NCBI GenBank assembly: GCA_025642065.1
Contig: JAODUP010001303.1
Span: 1-64,000 of the forward strand
Direction of reading: 5' to 3'
Source: Paralvinella palmiformis
Taxonomy: Eukaryota; Annelida; Polychaeta; Terebellida; Alvinellidae
Length of the DNA stretch: 64,000 bases
Position numbers and translations under genes: made by a program
The notes under the pieces: generated by a model
Databases searched by the model: none
Told to the model about the DNA's origin: nothing
The model's input: only the letters and a program-made list of their open reading frames with translations
Part shown: one piece after another, positions 35,745 through 47,552 of the stretch
Layout: every line of letters begins with the position of its first letter
Numbering within the stretch: position 1 is the first letter of the stretch

Positions 35745-37065
35745 CTAAGGAATCTATATATAATATATAATTACAAAACTTCTATTGTGCCAATACTCTC
35801 CAAAGGAATCGAACTCGGTGGCGCACCTAGTACAGGGGTTAGGCAAACTCATAGCATACGTACAATGCGAAGTTCATCAACAAATGATCAGATGGAGTGG
35901 AAACTTAGAAAAGATAAACCAATCTGGAAAGATGAGATTTGAAATGGTGACGGAATGACATTATGTTATTAGATGACTTAACATGTTTAGGGGGGGAATT
36001 CCAAAGAGTAGGGATAGCAACTGAAAATGCGCGAGTTCCACCATGAGATTTAACCCTGGGAACAAACTACAACTGAAAACTAGATGAACGGAGCTCTCTG
36101 GGCTTGGGTATTAATGAAAGCATGGGCAGTAGATATGAATGTTCTCCAAAAGAAAGAGTTTGACAGGCAATAGTGCAAAGATTTCAGAAGTGGGACAGAA
36201 TGGGAAAACCGAGCAGACCATGTGACGGATGATGAATGTTATTTAACGACACTATGGCAAAGTTTAGGCCATTCAGTGTTCTAGGAGACCGTGTGACAAC
36301 CCTTGTTAAGCAGTTCTGACCACACTGAAGTTTTAGAATACCCTTACATGCAATGCTATAAAGAAGAAGAAAGTTGCAGTAATCAAGCCTACTAGTAATG
36401 AGTGCTGTAGTGATGGTTTTGGCGACTGAAAGAGAAATATAGCGACGAATACGGCGAAGGTCACGAATATGATAGAAGTAGGAGCGACATGTCAGAAAAA
36501 TATGTTTTCTGAAATTAAAATCGCTATCAAATGTAACACCATGATTACATGCAGAGTCTGATGGTGTCACGCTATGACTAAGGATGTTCGTAGGGAAGAT
36601 ACGAGTAACTTCGCTGCGTTGTCTGGTTACACCTATAATGATGAAATCTGTTTTGTTGGCATTCAGCCTAAGTTTATTATTTGTCAACCAGCCAGATATA
36701 TCACTGAGACAGTCACCAAGTTGTTTAAGGGAAAGGTAACTTTCTTATGTACATACATATATGCATGCTTAGGTGTCATCTGCATATAAATGATGGTATA
36801 ATTTGTGGCTGTTAATAAGAGAGCTCTGTGGTATATCTAGACCTGTTAATCTTTGTGCGTGACTTTTTCCGTATACGTTCTAAATATCAGCGACACAGTT
36901 TGGCATTGCTAATTTCAGGAGACATCCATGGTTCAGGTGGTTTAATGTTTACGGATTTTTGATCTGACAGGTGTGTGTTTGTCAGGTAAGGTTTTAAGTG
37001 TAGTGTGATATTGTTCACATCATTGTTATAAGTCAGCCTAAGGTTGGTGATAAGTTCACATTTTA
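35745..37065 (-). mobile_element. CR1/L2-type LINE fragment with internal deletion
   Basis: Minus strand, 5' to 3'. The EN-RT linker is read as IKPPEPWMSPEISNAK (about 36950-36900). It then joins abruptly to SLINSHKLYHHLYADDT (about 36830-36778) with the YADD catalytic motif and a stop after it. The 167-codon open frame 36184-36687 follows, containing MTNNKLRLNANKTDFIIIG, SDSACNHGVTFDSDFNFRKH and TALITSRLDYCNFLL. After a frameshift come RVKSHGGTRAFSVAIPTLWN and a 3' region shared with 24.8-24.97 kb. Most of the RT fingers and palm before YADD is deleted. This part of the RT is the best-preserved coding sequence in the window. Confidence 0.92.
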
Positions 37066-37106
37066 CTATGTCTCAGGATCAAAGACAAGATAGTCAATGT
37101 CGTCAG

Positions 37107-37114
37107 TATCTATA

Positions 37115-37154
<40 letters not shown>

Positions 37155-37166
37155 AATCTATCTATC

Positions 37167-37215
<49 letters not shown>

Positions 37216-37242
37216 ATCTGTCTATCTGTCTATCTATCTATA

Positions 37243-37273
<31 letters not shown>

Positions 37274-37302
37274 ATATCTATATATCTATCTATCTATCTA
37301 TA

Positions 37303-37355
<53 letters not shown>

Positions 37356-37383
37356 ATTCATCTATCTCTTCTCTCTTTATCTG

Positions 37384-37452
<69 letters not shown>

Positions 37453-37480
37453 ATATTATTTATCTATCTATTTCTATATA

Positions 37481-37523
<43 letters not shown>

Positions 37524-37568
37524 ATATCTATCTATATATTATCTATACTATCCTCTTTATCTATTATC

Positions 37569-37612
<44 letters not shown>

Positions 37613-37879
37613 TATTATATATATATCTTCTATTTTATTATTATATCTATATATATATATATTTTATTTTTATCTATCTATCTATATATCTATCATCTAT
37701 TTTCTATCTATCTATATACTATACATTATCTATCTATCTATATATCTATCTATCTATCTTCTATCTACTATTATCATATATACTATCTATTATCTATCTA
37801 TCTATCCTATCTTTCTATTCATCTATCTCTCTCTCTCTCTCATCTCATCTATCATCTATATATCTATCTATCTATCATT

Positions 37880-37880
<1 letters not shown>
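37107..37880. repeat. (TATC)n tetranucleotide tract
   Basis: About 770 bases of TATC/ATCT units with TATA interruptions and progressive degeneration toward the right end. It begins about 40 bases after the 5' limit of the LINE fragment. The 349- and 322-codon open frames across it are artefacts of the repeat. Confidence 0.97.
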
Positions 37881-37884
<4 letters not shown>

Positions 37885-37951
<67 letters not shown>

Positions 37952-37980
37952 TATATATCCCTTCTCTCTCTCTCTCTCTC

Positions 37981-38043
<63 letters not shown>

Positions 38044-38045
38044 TG
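37885..38045. repeat. (AT)n-(CT)n-(AT)n compound microsatellite
   Basis: AT at 37885-37949, CT at 37962-37980, AT at 37985-38045. Confidence 0.96.
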
Positions 38046-38482
38046 AATATATATATCATATATAAATACGGGTCCATAGACCTGATATGGTAATACTAGA
38101 CGAAGTAATCAACGCTGACGTTTTTATCTCCTAATATTTCAATATTTGGTGACGGCCGATGAACATCTTAATATACAACTGATGAAGCTTACACGGGCGT
38201 TGGCCTGCTTACACTTACACCGTATAATTATCCGACTGAGAGGTTTCGTGCCATATATCTTAGAACAAGTCGCCGATGTTATATATGGGAATTGTGTTTA
38301 AGGGGAACCCAAACATAAAAGACCCGAAAACGGTATTTTATATCCTTATAACAATGCAGTCATTTTTGATTGACTCATCAACTTAACATCCCTAAATAAA
38401 TATCCAGTCGATCGACTCGAAGCTAGAGCCTAGTAGATGCTAGTTAATAATGTTCTGAAATAATTTCTAAAATTAAACAGAT

Positions 38483-39003
38483 GAAGCGATAGTAGTAGAA
38501 GGAAGTAGCAGAAATGGTAGTGGTAGATGTAATGGTATTATTATTATTATTATTAGTAGTAGTAGTAGTATAAGTAGTAGTAGTAGTAAGTAGTAGCAGT
38601 AACAATAGGAATATTAATAATAATAATAATAGTAGTAGTATAAGTAATAGTAGTATTAACATCAGTAGCAGCAGTTAAAGTAGTAGTTTTTAGTAGTAAG
38701 AGAAAAGTAGCAGTAATAGCAGTATTTGTAATAGTATTAGTTGTAGTAGTAGTATTAAAATTAGTAGTATTACCAGTAGTAGAAGTAGAATTTTGTAGTA
38801 GTAGAATTAGTTGTGGTAGTAGTAGTAGAAGTAGTAGTAGTAGTAGTAAAGTAGTAGTAGTAGAAGTACAGGTAGTAGAAGTAGTAGTAGTAATAGGAGT
38901 ATTATTATTATTATTAGTAGTAGTAGTAGTAGTAGTTGTAGTAGTAGGCATAGTAGCGGCATTGGTAGTGGTTGTAGTAGTAGTAGTAGTAGAAATAATA
39001 GTA
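38483..39003. repeat. (TAG)n trinucleotide tract
   Basis: About 520 bases of TAG/AGT units with AAT, AGC and TTA variants. Long minus-strand frames rich in Leu or Thr here are repeat artefacts. Confidence 0.95.
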
Positions 39004-39004
39004 T

Positions 39005-39795
39005 TCTTAATATCAAAAACTAGGAGTGTGTTTGGCAGTTGTAATAAAATATTAACAGTACATTTATATTTGTTTTTTAATAGTTATAGACTAATCTACT
39101 AATGTATTAATAGCCATTACAATATTTCTCTAAGGAAAAAAGAAGTACAAATAGACTTCAATTTCTCAATATTTAGTCAAAGATAAGCTACGTACAGAAG
39201 GCTCAAGCACATACAAAACAAAATTACTATTTGATACTATAAATCGCAACAAACAAATAGCGCCTTTGGTTCAATGATAAGATCATACGGTAAGATAGAT
39301 AGAGAATAATTACTTTGACAGGACAGTTTACATCCAGGCATCTATATATTAGAATATGTCAACACCACATATTCTTTCATCACTTTGACGGAAATATCAC
39401 TCTGAAGATAGTGCGTTTTATATCAACGGGAACATAACAATATCTGACCTCGTGCTTGTCACGTGATACACATAACAACACAGACACCATTTGCACCGTA
39501 TCCGCCGAATTTGTGCAATATAGTCTAATCCTTTTTGTTTCGCTGGGTACCGAAATTAAGTCGGTATGAGATCAGTATTGTTTACACGAAAACGAAGCAC
39601 AGGTAATGTAGACATTATTGGTGTTGTTCATTATGGTGTGAAAATGACAATTTTACAGAGCTGCTGATATTGATGCATTCTATGTGTTTTCGACATCAGC
39701 TTGTTATGTGTTAATCAATAAGTACTGATCAAAATTCTGATACAAAGTTCTTAAGCGATTGTTTTTATAGTTCACTATGTTTCATTTGATGGTTT
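39005..39795. other. Anonymous sequence
   Basis: No coding or repeat signal was recognised. Confidence 0.45.
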
Positions 39796-39797
39796 TA

Positions 39798-40275
39798 TTA
39801 AAGGAACACTCCACCTTCATTTCAAATAATACAGGTATGTTCACAAATATCACAATTAATGTCAAAACGTGAAAACCATCACCAACATTTTAAATCATCC
39901 AATTCAAAATGCTGATTAATCGACCTTTAATTGCTCGTGGGCGCCGCCATTTTAAAGCTAGACAGAGACCGGAAGCTCCTGAATACTGACGTCAATTGGA
40001 CCCAGCAGTCTGAATGGAAGTCTGTAGAGCCCGTACAAAAGCATGTAAACAAGTGTTAGCTAGGAATAATTCCAGAACAAAACGCAATAATAGCTAACCT
40101 GATTCTGGTCAAAATAAATTCAAAGTGAATAAGAGAAAAAAAAGAGAAGTATGCAGAGTGTTTTGCAAACCGATCCTGCTTCTGTTGCCAATATCCAAGG
40201 TGACTTACTTGATAAAGCCAGCCCCTAGAAAAGATTGGCGCTAGACGACATGGAATGTACAGTAGTCTCCTTTAA
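39798..40275. mobile_element. Possible TTAA-bounded DNA element (T2/Kolobok-like ends)
   Basis: The left end reads TTAAAGGAACACTCC, and the right end on the opposite strand reads TTAAAGGAGACTACT. Both start with the TTAAAGG form typical of T2/Kolobok-type elements that insert at TTAA. The interior is less AT-rich than its surroundings and includes a CGCCATTTTAAAG block and GACGTCAATTGG. Beyond the first eight bases the terminal similarity is weak, and no transposase was recognised, so this is a candidate only. Confidence 0.3.
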
Positions 40276-40279
40276 AATG

Positions 40280-41500
40280 CGGATTTATCTGGGAAGAAAT
40301 ATCATATTTCTAAATACTAACTTTTGAAGGGAATGGCAATTGACGTAAAAGGTTTGTAAAGTATTGTTTTGGTGAAAGATTTAACATAGATGCACTCACA
40401 ACTTCCTCGTTCTGGTCTGATGTATTACTATATATAAATATCCATCGTTAGATAACTCTAATATATATTCATTCCTATATAAATATAGATTTCATAAATA
40501 GATACCCAGGCATAAAACCTGAAAACAAATTACACGAGCAACATGTTAGAAAGGGTATAATATGATCTACAACAAAGATTATCGATTAAAGTTTAGATCA
40601 TAAATACTGTAATATATATCCATCCCATGATTATCGCTTCTTGACTAGAACACACAAGCAATAGTATATACTACTTTGGTTTGTAATATGCATGGCCGTT
40701 GATAAAGGAAGCATTATTTGAATAATCCGAATATGAGAACCAGAGGCTTGTTTCATGTATGGGATTTGTATTAAATGTGTGATGGAGAGGGCCATGGCTA
40801 GCCAGCTAAAATCATAACTATCCATTAATAATCTTGATGATGAAATACAATTCACATAAACAATAAGCGCAATAATTCTGAGATCACGATTTGAAGGTGT
40901 TGGGGTGCTCAAACTCAGCAACCTGCTAGATAAATGAAATATTTCAGGTAATCTTTGATGTGAACATTAATTTGGAAATTATGCCCCAAAAAGTGTGCCA
41001 AGTTTCGTTTTTACAGCTAAGGACCATTAACATTTTGAAAATGCGTATTACCTGAGGCTAATACATGTTTTTCTGACTGCTCGACATGATTAAATCAACA
41101 CTTTTCTGGTCTTGATTTCAGATTCCTCTTTAAAAATCATTAACTTCAGCAAACGTCAGTGGAGTGATTTGTGAAAAAGACAGGCCAATATGAACATATC
41201 GCCCTTGTATTTAAGATTTTAATATTAATATCCTTAGATATAAAAGTCACTATGTACATGATACATGTTGCAGCTGTATCTTATAACAAAAGCACTGAGG
41301 AAAACCCACACTCAAAGTTATTGTTAACACCGTATGCATGCCCTCAGACATTTGGTCGTCGTCCATTATACTATGCATTATCCACATTGTGAAGTCAATT
41401 TACGTACCAACTGATACATCGTCATTCAAGAAATACATAAAAAGTAACTACACTTTTTAACGCCCCATCTGGTAAACTTATTTGTTCGAATTTTATTAGT
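40280..41500. other. Anonymous sequence
   Basis: A 96-codon minus frame (40631-40921) and a 73-codon plus frame (41171-41392) have no identifiable content. Confidence 0.4.
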
Positions 41501-41502
41501 AG

Positions 41503-41505
<3 letters not shown>

Positions 41506-41562
<57 letters not shown>
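41506..41562. repeat. (AT)n microsatellite
   Basis: Pure AT array. Confidence 0.97.
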
Positions 41563-41565
<3 letters not shown>

Positions 41566-41639
41566 AATTACATATTTTTAATATTTCCTAATGGGGTAGT
41601 GTTCAAATATTTCTATATTATTTCATTGTACACATACCT

Positions 41640-41760
41640 CATCCATCCATCCATAAATATATCCATTATTCTATCAATCCATCGATCTATGATTGCATTC
41701 ATCCAACAATGCATCCATCTATATATCCATACATCCATACATTCTAGAACCAATCCATCC
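41640..41760. repeat. Degenerate (ATCC)n tract
   Basis: CATCCATC units with many substitutions over about 120 bases. Confidence 0.75.
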
Positions 41761-41942
41761 TTTTTCTATTTTACTAAATTTCCTTTTACTACACGAACAA
41801 ACATTCTGTGTGATCTCGATAGCCAAAGTTTTAGTTTCCCGGGAGCAAAGAAGTCTTGCGGAAATCTAATGCAGAAGGAATTATTAGACCTCAAACATCT
41901 ACAGGTAAATCTAAGGTTAGAGTCTGATTTATTGATTTTCAG

Positions 41943-41944
<2 letters not shown>

Positions 41945-42009
<65 letters not shown>
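41945..42009. repeat. (AT)n microsatellite
   Basis: Pure AT array. Confidence 0.97.
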
Positions 42010-42012
<3 letters not shown>

Positions 42013-43925
42013 TAGCCTCTTATGATGGCTAAACACAGCTAATTATTTGCCATATAAAGATAAGTGCAGGTCCAGTGACCTCTGCCAAAGATGATTGGTG
42101 TGTATTAAATTACATTAAGATCATGTATAGAAAACATTTCACGCGAATTCCAATATGTCCTTAATGCGAGTTGCATCTGCTCTGAATTTGATGTACCATA
42201 AACGTGAAGACTCACGACCCGACTTTGAATGATGACTAGTTAATTAGCTATCATACGTACTTGCAATGTTTGGAAGCTTAAATAGAAAGCAAATATTTAT
42301 GCTTCACTAATTAAACTTTGCTTACGTTTTGTGTCTGGCATGTTAAGGTAAACCTTCTACTGCTTCACTAGACTTTTGAGTTATTGATTTAGAGTTGGAT
42401 AAGGCGCCCATAATTTCCAAGTTCAATACTTCCGTGTTTCGTTCTTGTGTTGGATGAGAAAATGATTATCCAAAATCGGATAGTAATTACTCATTCCAGG
42501 ATTATCAAGCGATTTCTAGTAATATCTAAAAGATAATGATAGAATGTAAGCGGTGTGGATAAAACAATCGATCAAGGCCCAAAGCTACTTTACCTATATA
42601 TGTTCGTTCTCTGCAGAAGTTCATTCCAAGCTTGATGCGTTGGTGCACTAAAATGAAATGATTTCTACTAATTTTTAGCTACTTCTGAAAATTGAAATGT
42701 TTTATGTTTACAATGTATTAACATATGTATATATCACCAGTTGACATGAATAATTAGAAAATTTGAATATTGCAAAGTAAATAATGCCGAGATTAACTGA
42801 TAGCTAATTTGTTTTAATTAAATAAGTTAATTAGTCAGTAAATGATGTGACAGAATGTGCTTACCGTATTGTATATAGATGCTTTCCAAGAACAATAGAG
42901 AACGATATATCCTCTTGTGTGCATCCTCAGAGACACTAAAGAAGACCACCCACTCCAAATGTTCTACAATGTAATTTTGTTTAGTGAAATAATTCAATCT
43001 GACCAGGTTATCAAGAACAAAATGCTGTAGAGTGGATCGTATGAAAATGTACTATATAGTATCTTGAGTATGCAGTCAATAAACTATTCTAACCAGTCTG
43101 ATGTTGAGAAATAATTCCTGTACTTCACATTAACAAGGGGGAGCTTTTAATTGGACGTTTGCTCATCGCTTCCCGTATAATTAACAGGACAGGGAGCCTG
43201 TTATTACACGACAATTGAAACAAAAATATATTTAACCCAGTTAAGTAGGCCAATATTTGGAAAAATATATATATCTACATAGTGGACAATTCGATCTTGG
43301 GAACTACAACCTGTGTCGATATGGCAAGGATATAGGTGTTACTAGTGATCCACCAAAACATTTGTTTACAGCATTCAATGTTTGTAGCCATTCAAATACG
43401 AAATTCAAGTTGCCTTGGTGGACTACTGGTAGGTAGGTTAGCCACAGACCTATTGAACTCAGGACTGGCTATGGCTGAACGGTGTGCCATTCTTCGCTTC
43501 GCCGTATTGCCTTTCTATGTCGCTAGACCCAATCAGCTAATCATGTACGTTATAATGACTGAAAGAAGAAAGCTGAAAATATGGAAATAAAGTGTGACAG
43601 ACAAATTCCGTTAGGTATAGGAGCATTATTGCCCACTGTTGGAGAACAGGAAGCACTATAATTCGCATCTTCTTTACTTCATCTTTCTTGTCCATTAATT
43701 AAAAAAATGATAGTTAGCCGAATTATTCTCTCAAGATTAATTATTAAGCCGATATATGTGACATAAGTAAATAACTAATTAGGAGTTCTAACTTAAAATT
43801 GCAACGAATGGCAATTGATTTTATAATGATTAACTTTATTTTGCTAATTTATTTATAAAACCGACATAGTATTTATCGAAACTGTTTACCTTTTAGAAGA
43901 AGTAAAAATAACCATTTACATTTAA
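42010..43925. other. Anonymous sequence
   Basis: The 84-codon plus frame at 43336-43590 is not recognisable. No repeats were found. Confidence 0.4.
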
Positions 43926-43929
43926 TGCC

Positions 43930-44049
43930 GTCTGTATGAACTAGTAGGTAAGAGCGTGGCACTTTCTTACTCATGGTCATGTTGTGCGAAAGGTTGGAGG
44001 TTCGAATCCTGGCATTCCGACAATTATTATTATTATTATTATTATTATA
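43930..44049 (+). mobile_element. Short tRNA-derived SINE (C type)
   Basis: An A-box-like AGTAGGTAAGAGCGTGG and a perfect B-box GGTTCGAATCC (43999-44009) lie within a tRNA-like region, followed at once by a (ATT)n tail (about 44022-44049). There is almost no body. It may be a minimal tRNA-derived SINE or a retroposed tRNA-like sequence; no acceptor stem closes, so it is not a functional tRNA. Confidence 0.65.
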
Positions 44050-44164
44050 GCGTGAAACTCCTCATTAGTGTTAATACCATAATCAAATATAATATTCACT
44101 TTAACGCTCGAAAACTAAAGTATCTAACGGTAGTACTTTATTTGCCTTAAACAGTCTTCCCCCA

Positions 44165-44345
44165 TCTTATCCTATTGCTACTATACTACTGCTACTACTA
44201 CTACAACTACTGCTACTATTATTACTACTACTACTCTTAATAGTACTACTTCTATTATTGTTTGCTGCAGTTGCTACTACTACTGTTACTGTTACTAATA
44301 CCGGTATTACTATTACTGCTGCTATTAATTGTACTGTTGCATTAC
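44165..44345. repeat. Degenerate (TAC)n trinucleotide tract
   Basis: TAC/ACT triplets with TTA, GCT and GTT variants. Confidence 0.85.
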
Positions 44346-44475
44346 TAACTTGTTGGCTATGCTAAAGATGCCTAGTTATTATGGGCTGACTTACTGAATA
44401 TTACGATGTGACATGGTAAATGTGAAGGAATTTATATCAGTGGTGTAAAGGGCTATAAGGACGTTTTGACCTAAT

Positions 44476-44508
<33 letters not shown>

Positions 44509-44639
44509 GGAGTCTTACGGCCACTTTTGTGCACATGGTAGGCTAAATGGGCCGAGTGACTTCCAAAAGTAATGAAGCTAAGTCAAATATAAAACAAATT
44601 TCAGATATGCCCATGCCGAGATTCGAACCCGGGTGGTAC
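44476..44639 (-). mobile_element. B-type SINE, 5'-truncated, with target-site duplication
   Basis: The minus strand starts at the B-box region CCCGGGTTCGAATCTCGGCA, runs through the B-type body, and ends in a (CATCAT)n tail (plus-strand GAT array 44478-44507). A perfect TTGACCTAAT direct repeat brackets it at 44466-44475 and 44640-44649. The A-box half of the head is absent, so it was truncated at or before insertion. Confidence 0.9.
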
Positions 44640-44649
44640 TTGACCTAAT

Positions 44650-46295
44650 TTGACGCACAGATTATATATTTGTTCCTTATTTTTTCTTTCTTGGAATATT
44701 TATCGTAGTTGTGGCGTGAGAGGACAAAGATGAATGCAGATGATAAACAGTGTTACGATGTGTCCATGAAATACATCTAATTCGCATTTAAATCAATTCA
44801 TATAACGCCTAGTGTTAAATGGAAGTTTATAACAGGAATGGGTGTTATCTTTTGTGTTATATTTCTGGTGTCATAATCATTAGGACCCAACACCCGAATG
44901 AGGCCTAAGTTATGTGTGAGTAATGAATGCCCAAAGCAAGTTGCTAAATATATCAAGAGCTACGCAAAACCTGTATTCTCTAAGTATTTTTTAAATTTTC
45001 TTTATGGGGTTCCTATATGGTGTGGCAAATAAATCTAGAACATTTATCATGTCAACGATATAATTATAATCACATCATTTGAAGTGACAATTTTTTAAAC
45101 ACACCTCAAGTTTAATAGGGAATTTCCAATCATTGGCCATAGATCAGTAAGAGCTGGTTATCTAAAAGATCACGGAGTCCCATCATCTGTACCAAAATTG
45201 TGTTAGTATCATAATTGTATACAATAAATTCCGCATGGCAAATTTGTAAATTGCCTCGATCATGTACATAATAACTTAAGCAGGAGTTCAGGTGTATCCT
45301 GTATATACATTTCCTTGCTTTGAATATGATGTCGGTTTGCATACAAACTGAAAGTTTTCAAAACACACAACCTCTGAACATGTTGTGATCGCAGTAAAGT
45401 AAATATTAAAGAAACTATATAACAGCGATCAAATTACCCTAATATCGACTTATCTTCACAGACAAATCAAACAGATCTGCTGTCCGTCTAAAGTGTATCC
45501 ATTAGATCTATTGAAGTTCGTGGCATTGTAGTCAGGTTCGAAGTTATTATATTTACATATAGATAGCCAATGGTTATCACGATTTACAGCGAATTTTGTA
45601 TTACCTTTGGTCAGAGACATCTATCGTTCAATAAGAGCTCTGATCAAAAGCTCACAAACCCATTCCATAGAAATCTGCCCTAGCCATATATTGATAGCAT
45701 GCAACATATGAGAATAATAAACTTGAAAATGGAATAAATGTTTACAGCAGTTTTATGTTGACCTGTGCTAGGGAGATGCAAGTATATGTTTAAGATATTT
45801 GCGTGAAATCACAAAATTAATTATTAGTTTTCGTTCATATTTTACCCCCAAAAGAGAATATTTGTTAATTTCACATTATTGTATATGTTGAAAAATATAT
45901 ATTGTAACGCTATTCTAAGAAATCCGTGTTTAATTTGTTCAAAGTTTTACCTAATCACATAGTTATTTTCTATTTAAATTCTGGAGTGGTAATACATTGA
46001 TTCCCCTTTGGGATAATTAATTAATTCGTTAATTCATTCTTTCATTAATTCATCCGTTAAGACGTCAGAACTCCTTGGGTTTTGAGACAGTTTTCTCGAG
46101 AAATACCTTATAATTCACTAACAAATCAACTTTGAAAATGTATATCTTTTGACTTGTCTGGCTGTTATTCGCGCAAGTCATTATGCAATATTCTGCAAAA
46201 GTCAATTGGACAAATGTGGCACAGAAGTTCGTAATTCTTTGGCACTTCAGAAGTCCCGTTAGATGTTAGCAGTCTACAAATAGATATACCACTTA
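44650..46295. other. Anonymous sequence with a short TTAATTCATTC tract
   Basis: Near 46010-46060 there is a degenerate TTAATTCATT repeat. No coding content was recognised. Confidence 0.45.
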
Positions 46296-46675
46296 TATTT
46301 CTTCGTAATTACCATCTTCCGGGTCTGTGCAACGGAACATGACTGGCTTATGCCGAATGATGTTGATGTTACACTATATTCTGTGTGTGCCAAGGGAGAG
46401 GATGCATTCATTATAATAATCCCAATAAGTCCCACTGATATACCACTTGAGTTCAGAAAATCCCTATTTCCCCTACGCCTAAGCTTTGTCAGATCCGTTA
46501 ACAAATATCAAGGTCAAACATTGAAGGTAGTCGGACTCCAGTTGGAAGAGAATTCTCTCATCGACATCATTGTCTTGTATATTCAGGTATTTGAAGCCCG
46601 AACAGCTTTTATGTGAATGTTCCAGGTGGAAAACGTAAGAACACAGTTTACCATGAAGTCGATAGCCGAAAGATA
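46296..46675 (+). pseudogene. Helitron-type helicase (PIF1-like) C-terminus, decayed
   Basis: The preceding frame gives NYHLPGLCNGT. The open frame 46350-46616 gives CAKGEDAFIIIIPISPTDIP and then NKYQGQTLKVVGL, the C-terminal Pif1/RecD-like helicase motif of Helitron Rep/Hel proteins. A frameshift follows, and SPNSFYVNVPGGKRKN plus TVYHEV read in a second frame. These blocks are in the order expected at the end of a Helitron transposase. Neither the Rep domain nor a clear Helitron 3' hairpin with CTRR end was found, so only a fragment is present. Confidence 0.9.
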
Positions 46676-47140
46676 AATGTTTGATTAAGTCGGGAGAATA
46701 CCTAAATTTGTTGAACCCTGTACGTCTGTTTCAGATGTATGTTCGAGATATATATCTTCCAATTAATATAACAGAGCCTTTCTTGAGATCTTTATAACTG
46801 ACCCTTGTCGATCTTATTTTACAACCAAAAATCAAGTTAAGTTTGCAGATATTTAGTTTGACTTTACTTTTTGCTTTTTTGCTTAGCAGTTGAGTAGGAA
46901 GATTGTGAAGGTGTATTAATGACAATAGAAGACTATGTCTATTAAAAATGTGAAAATGATAAGTCGTTTTCATAAGGCAAGCAAGTCACATTAATGTGAT
47001 CTGCATTCATAAAATAGATAATAAAATGCAATATGTGTACATAATATGGACGTAGTTAGAGATATGCGAAACATCTGTCACCTATAACACATCCACCGTG
47101 TTATACGATTGTGAAGACACACAAGTGCTACTAGTGCTCG
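46676..47140. other. Anonymous sequence
   Basis: The minus-strand 80-codon frame at 46731-46973 is not recognised. Confidence 0.4.
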
Positions 47141-47141
47141 T

Positions 47142-47144
<3 letters not shown>

Positions 47145-47239
<95 letters not shown>

Positions 47240-47272
47240 CTGAACACACTGACATGCATTCAGGTTATTAGG

Positions 47273-47347
<75 letters not shown>
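47145..47347. repeat. Compound microsatellite (AT)n-(GT)n ... (AT)n-(GA)n
   Basis: AT 47145-47174, GT 47175-47239, about 35 unique bases, AT 47275-47318, GA 47319-47347, then a short G run. Confidence 0.97.
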
Positions 47348-47351
<4 letters not shown>

Positions 47352-47502
47352 GGGGGTGTGTGTGAGAGAGAGAATAAACAGATGATGATAATGGTGATGC
47401 ACACAGAGAAACAAATGACGCTAAATATTAGGGAACAGATTAAAATAACTTTACCAAAATACATTCAAAATTAAATATCATTAACTAAATATATATCTCC
47501 AT

Positions 47503-47509
<7 letters not shown>

Positions 47510-47549
<40 letters not shown>
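47510..47549. repeat. (GT)n microsatellite
   Basis: Pure GT array with a short AT lead. Confidence 0.96.

Positions 47550-47552
<3 letters not shown>

Noticed and set aside
37044..38093. Open frames of 349 and 322 codons
   Set aside because: They are translations of the TATC/AT repeat; residues are almost only Ile, Tyr, Leu and Ser, and several frames are open at once.
38444..39016. Leu- or Thr/Asn-rich minus-strand ORFs
   Set aside because: They are by-products of a TAG trinucleotide array, with all three frames open.
43336..43590. 84-codon ORF near 43.4 kb
   Set aside because: No recognisable domain, ordinary length for chance, and no supporting context.
43930..44010. Possible tRNA gene
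   Set aside because: A- and B-box-like sequences are present but no closing acceptor stem, and an ATT tail follows directly, so a SINE is more likely.
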